A DNA stretch of 64,000 nucleotides from Hydractinia symbiolongicarpus (lineage: Eukaryota > Cnidaria > Hydrozoa > Anthoathecata > Hydractiniidae): positions 38,175,828-38,239,827 of the forward strand of contig NC_079876.1 in assembly GCF_029227915.1 (NCBI RefSeq), given 5' to 3'. A model generated the notes under the pieces. It did not search any database. It was given only the letters and a program-made list of their open reading frames with translations, and was not told the DNA's origin. This document shows positions 35,812 to 48,501 of this stretch, piece by piece (positions within the stretch are counted from its first letter, which is position 1; the number at the start of each line of letters is the position of its first letter). The position numbers and the translations under genes are program-made.

Positions 35812-38051
35812 TTGATACTGTTAAAAAGTCAATGAAATGTGGTTTTTGAAACTGTCGCTATTTCTTCAGGGCGCGATAACGGCTAGGATTGGTCCCACAG
35901 TAAAAAAATGACTTTTTCACCTTAATTCTTAAATGAAGCGCTACCACAGCGCCAAGTGTAGTCGCTGAGTTTCGGCAATCATGTCAAATTAAGAACAATG
36001 TTTTTTCTTGGAGTCCAATTGTCTCATTTATCACATTCATCAGGTCACAGTCCAAAGTTAGTTCAATTAAGTCCCACAGTCAATCGTTTCATTGTTAAAG
36101 GCGATGCAACCTAGTAATATCGGAAAAATATCGCTAAATACATGTTGGTACGAATATGTGACCCAACCGTTAAAACTCAAACGGACTGACACCGTGAGAA
36201 AGTCAATGAAATGTAGTTTTTGAAACTGTCGCTATTTTTTCAGCGCGCGATAACGGCTAGGATTGGTCCCACAGTAAAAAAATGACTTTTTCATGTTAAT
36301 TCTTAAATAAAGCGCTACCACAGCGACCAGTGTAGTCGCTGAGTTTCGGCAATCATGTCAAATTAAGAACAATGTTATTTCTTGGAGTCCAATTCTCTCA
36401 TTTATCGCATTCATCAGATCACAGTCCAAAGTTAGTTCAATTAAATCCCACAGTCAATCGTTTCATTGTTAAAGGCGATGCAACCTAGTAATATCAGAAA
36501 AATATCGCTAAATTCATGTTGATACGAATATGTGACGCAACTGTTGTAACTCAAACGGACTGAAACCGTTAGAAAGTCAATGAAATGCAGTTTTTGAAAC
36601 TGTTGCTATTTCTTCAGGGCGAGATAACGGCTAGGATTAGTCCCACGGTAAAATATGACTTTCTTATCTTAATTCTTAAATGAAGCGCTACCACAGCGCC
36701 CAGTGTAATCGCTGAATTTCGGCGACCATGTCAAACTAAGAAGAATGTTTTTTCTTGGAGTCCAATTGTCTCATTTATCACATTCATCAGGTCACAGTCC
36801 AAAGTTAGTTCAAGTAAGTTCCACAGTCAATCGTTTCATTGTTAAAGGCGATGCAACCTAGTAATATCAGAAAAATATCGCTAAATTCATGTTGGTACGA
36901 ATATGTGACGCAACCGTTGTAACTCAAACGGACTGACACCGTTAGAAAGTCAATGAAATGTAGTTTTTGAAACTGTCGCTATTTCTTCAGTGCGCAATAA
37001 CGGTTAGGATTGGTCCCACAGCAAAAAAATGACTTATTAATTTAAATTTTTAAATGAAGCGCTACAACAGCGCCCAGTGTAAACGCTGAGTTTAGGCAAT
37101 CATGTCAAATTAAGAAGAATGCTATTTCTTGGAGTCCAATTTTTTCATTTATCACATTTATCAGGTCACAGTCAAAAGTTAGTTCAATTAAGTCCCACAG
37201 TCAATCATTTCACTGTTAAAAGCGATGCAACCTAGTAATGTCAGATGAACATCGCTAAATACATGTTGGTACGAATATGTGACCCAACCGTTTAAACTTA
37301 AACGGACTGACACCGTTAGAAACTCAATGAAATGTAGTTTTTGAAACTGTCGCTTTTTTTCAGCGCGAGATAACGGCTAGGATTGGTCCCACGGTAAAAT
37401 ATGACTTTCTTATATTAATTCTTAAATGAAGCGCTACCACAGCGCCCAGTGTAATCTCTGAATTTCGGCAATCATGTCAAATTGAGAAGAATGTTTTTTC
37501 TTGGAGTATAATTGTCTCATTTATCACATTCATCAGGTCACAGTCCAAAGTTAGTTCAATTAAGTCCCAACGTCAATCGTTTCATTGTTAAAGGCGATGC
37601 GACCTAGTAATATCAGAAAAATATCGCTAAATTCATGTTGGTACGAATATGTGACGCAACCGTTGTAACTCAAACGGACTGACACCGTTAGAAAGTCAAT
37701 GAAATGTAGTTTTTGAAGCTGTCGCTATTTCTTCAGGGCGCAATAACGGCTAGGATTGGTCCCACAGCAAAAAAATGACTTTTTTATCTTAATTCTTGAA
37801 TGAAGCGCTACCACAGCGCCCAGTGTAATCGCTGAGTTTCGGCAATCATGTCAAATTAAGAAGAATGTTATTTCTAAGAGTCCAATTGTCTCACTTTCAT
37901 ATTTATAAGGTCACAGTCCATACTCAGTTCAATTAATTCCCACAGTCAATCGTTTCGCTGTTAAAAGCCATACAACTTAGTAATACCTGAAAAATATCAA
38001 GAAATACATGTTGGTAGGAATATGTGACTCAACCGTTGTAACTCAAACGGA
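35812..38051 (+). repeat. Six-monomer HOR a-b-c-d-e-f, complete copy 1 (2240 bp)
   Basis: Monomers begin at 35812, 36186, 36560, 36933, 37307 and 37679. Class a has TTGATACTGTTAAAAAG with ATGTGGTTTTTG; b has CACCGTGAG with CATGTTAATTC; c, d, e and f are as in the partial copy before it. Against the next copy I see only scattered changes, for example CTATTTTTTCAG for CTATTTCTTCAG near 36233 and GGCGACCATG for GGCGATCATG near 36721. By eye, identity is above 99%. Confidence 0.92.
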
Positions 38052-40291
38052 TTGATACTGTTAAAAAGTCAATGAAATGTGGTTTTTGAAACTGTCGCTA
38101 TTTCTTCAGGGCGCGATAACGGCTAGGATTGGTCCCACAGTAAAAAAATGACTTTTTCACCTTAATTCTTAAATGAAGCGCTACCACAGCGCCAAGTGTA
38201 GTCGCTGAGTTTCGGCAATCATGTCAAATTAAGAACAATGTTTTTTCTTGGAGTCCAATTGTCTCATTTATCACATTCATCAGGTCACAGTCCAAAGTTA
38301 GTTCAATTAAGTCCCACAGTCAATCGTTTCATTGTTAAAGGCGATGCAACCTAGTAATATCGGAAAAATATCGCTAAATACATGTTGGTACGAATATGTG
38401 ACCCAACCGTTAAAACTCAAACGGACTGACACCGTGAGAAAGTCAATGAAATGTAGTTTTTGAAACTGTCGCTATTTCTTCAGCGCGCGATAACGGCTAG
38501 GATTGGTCCCACAGTAAAAAAATGACTTTTTCATGTTAATTCTTAAATGAAGCGCTACCACAGCGACCAGTGTAGTCGCTGAGTTTCGGCAATCATGTCA
38601 AATTAAGAACAATGTTATTTCTTGGAGTCCAATTCTCTCATTTATCACATTCATCAGATCACAGTCCAAAGTTAGTTCAATTAAATCCCACAGTCAATCG
38701 TTTCATTGTTAAAGGCGATGCAACCTAGTAATATCAGAAAAATATCGCTAAATTCATGTTGATACGAATATGTGACGCAACTGTTGTAACTCAAACGGAC
38801 TGAAACCGTTAGAAAGTCAATGAAATGCAGTTTTTGAAACTGTTGCTATTTCTTCAGGGCGAGATAACGGCTAGGATTAGTCCCACGGTAAAATATGACT
38901 TTCTTATCTTAATTCTTAAATGAAGCGCTACCACAGCGCCCAGTGTAATCGCTGAATTTCGGCGATCATGTCAAACTAAGAAGAATGTTTTTTCTTGGAT
39001 TCCAATTGTCTCATTTATCACATTCATCAGGTCACAGTCCAAAGTTAGTTCAAGTAAGTTCCACAGTCAATCGTTTCATTGTTAAAGGCGATGCAACCTA
39101 GTAATATCAGAAAAATATCGCTAAATTCATGTTGGTACGAATATGTGACGCAACCGTTGTAACTCAAACGGACTGACACCGTTAGAAAGTCAATGAAATG
39201 TAGTTTTTGAAACTGTCGCTATTTCTTCAGTGCGCAATAACGGTTAGGATTGGTCCCACAGCAAAAAAATGACTTATTAATTTAAATTTTTAAATGAAGC
39301 GCTACAACAGCGCCCAGTGTAAACGCTGAGTTTAGGCAATCATGTCAAATTAAGAAGAATGCTATTTCTTGGAGTCCAATTTTTTCATTTATCACATTTA
39401 TCAGGTCACAGTCAAAAGTTAGTTCAATTAAGTCCCACAGTCAATCATTTCACTGTTAAAAGCGATGCAACCTAGTAATGTCAGATGAACATCGCTAAAT
39501 ACATCTTGGTACGAATATGTGACCCAACCGTTTAAACTTAAACGGACTGACACCGTTAGAAACTCAATGAAATGTAGTTTTTGAAACTGTCGCTTTTTTT
39601 CAGCGCGAGATAACGGCTAGGATTGGTCCCACGGTAAAATATGTCTTTCTTATATTAATTCTTAAATGAAGCGCTACCACAGCGCCCAGTGTAATCTCTG
39701 AATTTCGGCAATCATGTCAAATTGAGAAGAATGTTTTTTCTTGGAGTCCAATTGTCTCATTTATCACATTCATCAGGTCACAGTCCAAAGTTAGTTCAAT
39801 TAAGTCCCAACGTCAATCGTTTCATTGTTAAAGGCGATGCAACCTAGTAATATCAGAAAAATATCGCTAAATTCATGTTGGTACGAATATGTGACGCAAC
39901 CGTTGTAACTCAAACGGACTGACACCGTTAGAAAGTCAATGAAATGTAGTTTTTGAAGCTGTCGCTATTTCTTCAGGGCGCAATAACGGCTAGGATTGGT
40001 CCCACAGCAAAAAAATGACTTTTTTATCTTAATTCTTGAATGAAGCGCTACCACAGCGCCCAGTGTAATCGCTGAGTTTCGGCAATCATGTCAAATTAAG
40101 AAGAATGTTATTTCTAAGAGTCCAATTGTCTCACTTTCATATTTATAAGGTCACAGTCCATACTCAGTTCAATTAATTCCCACAGTCAATCGTTTCGCTG
40201 TTAAGAGCCATACAACTTAGTAATACCTGAAAAATATCAAGAAATACATGTTGGTAGGAATATGTGACTCAAGCGTTGTAACTCAAACGGA
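38052..40291 (+). repeat. Six-monomer HOR a-b-c-d-e-f, complete copy 2 (2240 bp)
   Basis: Monomers begin at 38052, 38426, 38800, 39173, 39547 and 39919. All six lie exactly 2240 bp after their partners. New private changes are ACATCTTGG in the d monomer and TATGTCTTTC in the e monomer. Both changes are also in the copies at 41411 and 46636 but not in copy 1, so those later copies derive from a unit like this one. Confidence 0.92.
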
Positions 40292-41410
40292 TTGATACTG
40301 TTAAAAATTCAATGAAATGTAGTTTTTGAAACTGTCGCTATTTCTTCAACGCGCGATAACGGCTAGGATTTGTCCCACAGTAAAAAAATGAATTTTTCAT
40401 CTTAATTCTTAAATGAAGCGCTACCACAGCGCCAAGTGTAGTCGCTGAGTTTCGGCAATCATGTCAAATTAAGAAGAATGTTTTTTCTTGGAGTCCAATT
40501 GTATCATTTATCACATTCATCAGGTCACAGTCCAAAGTTAGTTCAATCAAGTCCCACAGTCAATCGTTTCATTGTTAAAGGCGATGCAACCTAGTAATAT
40601 CAGAAAAATATCGCTAAATCCATGTTGGTACGAATATGTGACCCAACCGTTTAAACTCAAACGAACTGACACCGTTAGAAAGTCAAGGAAATGTAGTTTT
40701 TGAAACTTTTACTATTTCTACAGCGCATGATAACGGCTAGGATTGGTCCCACAGTAAAAAATGACTTATTAATTTAAATTTTTAAATAAAGCACTACAAC
40801 AGCGCCCAGTGTAAACACTGAGTTTAGGCGATCATGTCAAATTAAGAAGAATGCTATTTCTTGGAGTCCAATTCTTTCATTCATCACATTTATCAGGTCA
40901 CAGTCAAAAGTTAGTTCAATTAAGTCCCACAGTCAATCATTTTATTGTTAAAGGTGATGAAACCTAGTAATATCAGAAAAATATCGCTAAATTCATGTTG
41001 GTACGAATATGTGACGCAACCGTTGTAACTCAAACGGACTGACACCGTTAGAAAGTCAATGAAATGAAGTTTCTGAAACTGTCGCTATTTCTTCAGGGCG
41101 CGATAACGGCTAGGATTGGTCCCACAGTAAAAACTGACTTATTAATTTAAATTTTTAAATGAAGCGCTACAACGGCGCCCAGTGTAATCGCTGAGTTTCG
41201 GCAATCATGTCAAATTAAGAAGAATGTTATTTCTAAGAGTCCAATTGTCTCACTTTCATATTTATAAGGTCACAGTCCATACTCAGTTCAATTAATTCCC
41301 ACAGTCAATCGTTTCGCTGTTAAAAGCCATACAACTTAGTAATACCTGAAAAATATCAAGAAATACATGTTGGTAGGAATATGTGACTCAACCGTTGTAA
41401 CTCAAACGGA
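40292..41410 (+). repeat. g-h-i' block with a chimeric last monomer
   Basis: Monomers begin at 40292 (g), 40666 (h) and 41039 (i'). Class g has TTGATACTGTTAAAAATTC and GGATTTGTCCC. Class h has AAGTCAAGG, TTCTACAGCGCATG and TAAATAAAGCACTAC. Class i has GAAGTTTCTGAAACTG, TAAAAACTGAC and CAACGGCGCC. The i' monomer switches after GGCGCCCAGTGTAATCGC to the f-type tail (TTTCGGCAATC, TTATTTCTAAGAG). With the f monomer at 39919, the block is repeated at 45144-46635 (offset 5225 bp), including the private CTTTTACTATTTC and the chimeric junction. Confidence 0.88.
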
Positions 41411-43650
41411 TTGATACTGTTAAAAAGTCAATGAAATGTGGTTTTTGAAACTGTCGCTATTTCTTCAGGGCGCGATAACGGCTAGGATTGGTCCCACAGT
41501 AAAAAAATGACTTTTTCACCTTAATTCTTAAATGAAGCGCTACCACAGCGCCAAGTGTAGTCGCTGAGTTTCGGCAATCATGTCAAATTAAGAACAATGT
41601 TTTTTCTTGGAGTCCAATTGTCTCATTTATCACATTCATCAGGTCACAGTCCAAAGTTAGTTCAATTAAGTCCCACAGTCAATCGTTTCATTGTTAAAGG
41701 CGATGCAACCTAGTAATATCGGAAAAATATCGCTAAATACATGTTGGTACGAATATGTGACCCAACCGTTAAAACTCAAACGGACTGACACCGTGAGAAA
41801 GTCAATGAAATGTAGTTTTTGAAACTGTCGCTATTTCTTCAGCGCGCGATAACGGCTAGGATTGGTCCCACAGTAAAAAAATGACTTTTTCATGTTAATT
41901 CTTAAATGAAGCGCTACCACAGCGACCAGTGTAGTCGCTGAGTTTCGGCAATCATGTCAAATTAAGAACAATGTTATTTCTTGGAGTCCAATTCTCTCAT
42001 TTATCACATTCATCAGATCACAGTCCAAAGTTAGTTCAATTAAATCCCACAGTCAATCGTTTCATTGTTAAAGGCGATGCAACCTAGTAATATCAGAAAA
42101 ATATCGCTAAATTCATGTTGATACGAATATGTGACGCAACTGTTGTAACTCAAACGGACTGAAACCGTTAGAAAGTCAATGAAATGCAGTTTTTGAAACT
42201 GTTGCTATTTCTTCAGGGCGAGATAACGGCTAGGATTAGTCCCACGGTAAAATATGACTTTCTTATCTTAATTCTTAAATGAAGCGCTACCACAGCGCCC
42301 AGTGTAATCGCTGAATTTCGGCGATCATGTCAAACTAAGAAGAATGTTTTTTCTTGGAGTCCAATTGTCTCATTTATCACATTCATCAGGTCACAGTCCA
42401 AAGTTAGTTCAAGTAAGTTCCACAGTCAATCGTTTCATTGTTAAAGGCGATGCAACCTAGTAATATCAGAAAAATATCGCTAAATTCATGTTGGTACGAA
42501 TATGTGACGCAACCGTTGTAACTCAAACGGACTGACACCGTTAGAAAGTCAATGAAATGTAGTTTTTGAAACTGTCGCTATTTCTTCAGTGCGCAATAAC
42601 GGTTAGGATTGGTCCCACAGCAAAAAAATGACTTATTAATTTAAATTTTTAAATGAAGCGCTACAACAGCGCCCAGTGTAAACGCTGAGTTTAGGCAATC
42701 ATGTCAAATTAAGAAGAATGCTATTTCTTGGAGTCCAATTTTTTCATTTATCACATTTATCAGGTCACAGTCAAAAGTTAGTTCAATTAAGTCCCACAGT
42801 CAATCATTTCACTGTTAAAAGCGATGCAACCTAGTAATGTCAGATGAACATCGCTAAATACATCTTGGTACGAATATGTGACCCAACCGTTTAAACTTAA
42901 ACGGACTGACACCGTTAGAAACTCAATGAAATGTAGTTTTTGAAACTGTCGCTTTTTTTCAGCGCGAGATAACGGCTAGGATTGGTCCCACGGTAAAATA
43001 TGTCTTTCTTATATTAATTCTTAAATGAAGCGCTACCACAGCGCCCAGTGTAATCTCTGAATTTCGGCAATCATGTCAAATTGAGAAGAATGTTTTTTCT
43101 TGGAGTCCAATTGTCTCATTTATCACATTCATCAGGTCACAGTCCAAAGTTAGTTCAATTAAGTCCCAACGTCAATCGTTTCATTGTTAAAGGCGATGCA
43201 ACCTAGTAATATCAGAAAAATATCGCTAAATTCATGTTGGTACGAATATGTGACGCAACCGTTGTAACTCAAACGGACTGACACCGTTAGAAAGTCAATG
43301 AAATGTAGTTTTTGAAGCTGTCGCTATTTCTTCAGGGCGCAATAACGGCTAGGATTGGTCCCACAGCAAAAAAATGACTTTTTTATCTTAATTCTTGAAT
43401 GAAGCGCTACCACAGCGCCCAGTGTAATCGCTGAGTTTCGGCAATCATGTCAAATTAAGAAGAATGTTATTTCTAAGAGTCCAATTGTCTCACTTTCATA
43501 TTTATAAGGTCACAGTCCATACTCAGTTCAATTAATTCCCACAGTCAATCGTTTCGCTGTTAAGAGCCATACAACTTAGTAATACCTGAAAAATATCAAG
43601 AAATACATGTTGGTAGGAATATGTGACTCAAGCGTTGTAACTCAAACGGA
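41411..43650 (+). repeat. Six-monomer HOR a-b-c-d-e-f, complete copy 3 (2240 bp)
   Basis: Monomers begin at 41411, 41785, 42159, 42532, 42906 and 43278. It lies 3359 bp after copy 2; the g-h-i' block separates the two. It shares ACATCTTGG and TATGTCTTTC with copy 2. Positions 41785-45143 are also the first copy of a larger repeat whose second copy is at 46636-49994. Confidence 0.92.
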
Positions 43651-45143
43651 TTGATACTGTTAAAAATTCAATGAAATGTAGTTTTTGAAACTGTCGCTAT
43701 TTCTTCAGCGCGCGATAACGGCTAGGATTTGTCCCACAGTAAAAAAATGAATTTTTCATCTTAATTCTTAAATGAAGCGCTACCACAGCGCCAAGTGTAG
43801 TCGCTGAGTTTCGGCAATCATGTCAAATTAAGAAGAATGTTTTTTCTTGGAGTCCAATTGTATCATTTATCACATTCATCAGGTCACAGTCCAAAGTTAG
43901 TTCAATCAAGTCCCACAGTCAATCGTTTCATTGTTAAAGGCGATGCAACCTAGTAATATCAGAAAAATATCGCTAAATCCATGTTGGTACGAATATGTGA
44001 CCCAACCGTTTAAACTCAAACGAACTGACACCGTTAGAAAGTCAAGGAAATGTAGTTTTTGAAACTGTCACTATTTCTACAGCGCATGATAACGGCTAGG
44101 ATTGGTCCCACAGTAAAAAATGACTTATTAATTTAAATTTTTAAATAAAGCACTACAACAGCGCCCAGTGTAAACACTGAGTTTAGGCGATCATGTCAAA
44201 TTAAGAAGAATGCTATTTCTTGGAGTCCAATTCTTTCATTCATCACATTTATCAGGTCACAGTCAAAAGTTAGTTCAATTAAGTCCCACAGTCAATCATT
44301 TTATTGTTAAAGGTGATGAAACCTAGTAATATCAGAAAAATATCGCTAAATTCATGTTGGTACGAATATGTGACGCAACCGTTGTAACTCAAACGGACTG
44401 ACACCGTTAGAAAGTCAATGAAATGAAGTTTCTGAAACTGTCGCTATTTCTTCAGGGCGCGATAACGGCTAGGATTGGTCCCACAGTAAAAACTGACTTA
44501 TTAATTTAAATTTTTAAATGAAGCGCTACAACGGCGCCCAGTGTAACCGCTGAGTTTAGGCAATCATGTCAAATTAAGAAGAATGCTATTTCTTAGAGTC
44601 CAATTTTTTCATTTATCACATTTATCAGGTCACAGTCAAAAGTTAGTTCAATTAAGTCCCACAGTCAATCATTTCACTGATAAAAGTGATGCAACCTAGT
44701 AATGTCAGATGAATATCGCTAAATACATGTTGGTACGAATATGTGACCCAACCGTTTAAACTCAAACGGACTGACACCGTTAGAAAGTCAATGAAATGTA
44801 GTTTTTGAAACTGTCGCTATTTCTTCAGCGCGAGATAACGGCTAGGATTGGTCCCACGGTAAAATATGACTTTCTTATCTTAATTCTTAAATGAAGCGCT
44901 ACCACAGCGCCCAGTGTAATCGCTGAATTTCGGCAATCATGTCAAATTAAGAAGAATGTTTTTTCTTAGAGTCCATATGTCTCATTTATCACATTCATCA
45001 GGTCACAGTCCAAAGTTAGTTCAATTAAGTCCCAACGTCAATCGTTTCATTGTTAAAGGCGATGCAACCTAGTAATATCAGAAAAATGTCGCTAAATTCA
45101 TGTTGGTACGAATATGTGACGCAACCGTTGTAACTCAAACGGA
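43651..45143 (+). repeat. g-h-i-j block, copy 1
   Basis: Monomers begin at 43651 (g), 44025 (h), 44398 (i) and 44771 (j). Here class i keeps its own tail (CCGCTGAGTTTAGG, TTCTTAGAGTCC, CACTGATAAAAGTG), and j follows (CGAGATAACGG with CCCACGGTAAAATATG and CTTAGAGTCC). The copy at 48502-49994 lies 4851 bp away and differs by very few bases, for example GTCCATATGTC near 44972 against GTCCATTTGTC near 49823. Confidence 0.9.
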
Positions 45144-46635
45144 CTGACACCGTTAGAAAGTCAATGAAATGTAGTTTTTGAAGCTGTCGCTATTTCTTCA
45201 GGGCGCAATAACGGCTAGGATTGGTCCCACAGCAAAAAAATGACTTTTTTATCTTAATTCTTGAATGAAGCGCTACCACAGCGCCCAGTGTAATCGCTGA
45301 GTTTCGGCAATCATGTCAAATTAAGAAGAATGTTATTTCTAAGAGTCCAATTGTCTCACTTTCATATTTATAAGGTCACAGTCCATACTCAGTTCAATTA
45401 ATTCCCACAGTCAATCGTTTCGCTGTTAAGAGCCATACAACTTAGTAATACCTGAAAAATATCAAGAAATACATGTTGGTAGGAATATGTGACTCAAGCG
45501 TTGTAACTCAAACGGATTGATACTGTTAAAAATTCAATGAAATGTAGTTTTTGAAACTGTCGCTATTTCTTCAGCGCGCGATAACGGCTAGGATTTGTCC
45601 CACAGTAAAAAAATGAATTTTTCATCTTAATTCTTAAATGAAGCGCTACCACAGCGCCAAGTGTAGTCGCTGAGTTTCGGCAATCATGTCAAATTAAGAA
45701 GAATGTTTTTTCTTGGAGTCCAATTGTATCATTTATCACATTCATCAGGTCACAGTCCAAAGTTAGTTCAATCAAGTCCCACAGTCAATCGTTTCATTGT
45801 TAAAGGCGATGCAACCTAGTAATATCAGAAAAATATCGCTAAATCCATGTTGGTACGAATATGTGACCCAACCGTTTAAACTCAAACGAACTGACACCGT
45901 TAGAAAGTCAAGGAAATGTAGTTTTTGAAACTTTTACTATTTCTACAGCGCATGATAACGGCTAGGATTGGTCCCACAGTAAAAAATGACTTATTAATTT
46001 AAATTTTTAAATAAAGCACTACAACAGCGCCCAGTGTAAACACTGAGTTTAGGCGATCATGTCAAATTAAGAAGAATGCTATTTCTTGGAGTCCAATTCT
46101 TTCATTCATCACATTTATCAGGTCACAGTCAAAAGTTAGTTCAATTAAGTCCCACAGTCAATCATTTTATTGTTAAAGGTGATGAAACCTAGTAATATCA
46201 GAAAAATATCGCTAAATTCATGTTGGTACGAATATGTGACGCAACCGTTGTAACTCAAACGGACTGACACCGTTAGAAAGTCAATGAAATGAAGTTTCTG
46301 AAACTGTCGCTATTTCTTCAGGGCGCGATAACGGCTAGGATTGGTCCCACAGTAAAAACTGACTTATTAATTTAAATTTTTAAATGAAGCGCTACAACGG
46401 CGCCCAGTGTAATCGCTGAGTTTCGGCAATCATGTCAAATTAAGAAGAATGTTATTTCTAAGAGTCCAATTGTCTCACTTTCATATTTATAAGGTCACAG
46501 TCCATACTCAGTTCAATTAATTCCCACAGTCAATCGTTTCGCTGTTAAAAGCCATACAACTTAGTAATACCTGAAAAATATCAAGAAATACATGTTGGTA
46601 GGAATATGTGACTCAACCGTTGTAACTCAAACGGA
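45144..46635 (+). repeat. f-g-h-i' block, copy of 39919-41410
   Basis: Monomers begin at 45144 (f), 45517 (g), 45891 (h) and 46264 (i'). Each lies 5225 bp (14 monomers) from its partner. The h monomer repeats the private CTTTTACTATTTC, and the i' monomer repeats the i-to-f junction. The exit differs: the first copy continues into class a at 41411, while this one joins class b directly at 46636, so one a monomer is lost. Confidence 0.9.
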
Positions 46636-48501
46636 TTGACACCGTTAGAAAGTCAATGAAATGTAGTTTTTGAAACTGTCGCTATTTCTTCAGCGCGCGA
46701 TAACGGCTAGGATTGGTCCCACAGTAAAAAAATGACTTTTTCATGTTAATTCTTAAATGAAGCGCTACCACAGCGACCAGTGTAGTCGCTGAGTTTCGGC
46801 AATCATGTCAAATTAAGAACAATGTTATTTCTTGGAGTCCAATTCTCTCATTTATCACATTCATCAGATCACAGTCCAAAGTTAGTTCAATTAAATCCCA
46901 CAGTCAATCGTTTCATTGTTAAAGGCGATGCAACCTAGTAATATCAGAAAAATATCGCTAAATTCATGTTGATACGAATATGTGACGCAACTGTTGTAAC
47001 TCAAACGGACTGAAACCGTTAGAAAGTCAATGAAATGCAGTTTTTGAAACTGTTGCTATTTCTTCAGGGCGAGATAACGGCTAGGATTAGTCCCACGGTA
47101 AAATATGACTTTCTTATCTTAATTCTTAAATGAAGCGCTACCACAGCGCCCAGTGTAATCGCTGAATTTCGGCGATCATGTCAAACTAAGAAGAATGTTT
47201 TTTCTTGGAGTCCAATTGTCTCATTTATCACATTCATCAGGTCACAGTCCAAAGTTAGTTCAAGTAAGTTCCACAGTCAATCGTTTCATTGTTAAAGGCG
47301 ATGCAACCTAGTAATATCAGAAAAATATCGCTAAATTCATGTTGGTACGAATATGTGACGCAACCGTTGTAACTCAAACGGACTGACACCGTTAGAAAGT
47401 CAATGAAATGTAGTTTTTGAAACTGTCGCTATTTCTTCAGTGCGCAATAACGGTTAGGATTGGTCCCACAGCAAAAAAATGACTTATTAATTTAAATTTT
47501 TAAATGAAGCGCTACAACAGCGCCCAGTGTAAACGCTGAGTTTAGGCAATCATGTCAAATTAAGAAGAATGCTATTTCTTGGAGTCCAATTTTTTCATTT
47601 ATCACATTTATCAGGTCACAGTCAAAAGTTAGTTCAATTAAGTCCCACAGTCAATCATTTCACTGTTAAAAGCGATGCAACCTAGTAATGTCAGATGAAC
47701 ATCGCTAAATACATCTTGGTACGAATATGTGACCCAACCGTTTAAACTTAAACGGACTGACACCGTTAGAAACTCAATGAAATGTAGTTTTTGAAACTGT
47801 CGCTTTTTTTCAGCGCGAGATAACGGCTAGGATTGGTCCCACGGTAAAATATGTCTTTCTTATATTAATTCTTAAATGAAGCGCTACCACAGCGCCCAGT
47901 GTAATCTCTGAATTTCGGCAATCATGTCAAATTGAGAAGAATGTTTTTTCTTGGAGTCCAATTGTCTCATTTATCACATTCATCAGGTCACAGTCCAAAG
48001 TTAGTTCAATTAAGTCCCAACGTCAATCGTTTCATTGTTAAAGGCGATGCAACCTAGTAATATCAGAAAAATATCGCTAAATTCATGTTGGTACGAATAT
48101 GTGACGCAACCGTTGTAACTCAAACGGACTGACACCGTTAGAAAGTCAATGAAATGTAGTTTTTGAAGCTGTCGCTATTTCTTCAGGGCGCAATAACGGC
48201 TAGGATTGGTCCCACAGCAAAAAAATGACTTTTTTATCTTAATTCTTGAATGAAGCGCTACCACAGCGCCCAGTGTAATCGCTGAGTTTCGGCAATCATG
48301 TCAAATTAAGAAGAATGTTATTTCTAAGAGTCCAATTGTCTCACTTTCATATTTATAAGGTCACAGTCCATACTCAGTTCAATTAATTCCCACAGTCAAT
48401 CGTTTCGCTGTTAAGAGCCATACAACTTAGTAATACCTGAAAAATATCAAGAAATACATGTTGGTAGGAATATGTGACTCAAGCGTTGTAACTCAAACGG
48501 A
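46636..48501 (+). repeat. Six-monomer HOR, copy 4, lacking class a (b'-c-d-e-f)
   Basis: Monomers begin at 46636, 47010, 47383, 47757 and 48129. The first is a chimera: its phase mark reads TTGACACCGTTAGAAAG, joining the a-type TTGA to a b monomer. The rest match 41785-43650 at an offset of 4851 bp and carry ACATCTTGG and TATGTCTTTC. Confidence 0.9.
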
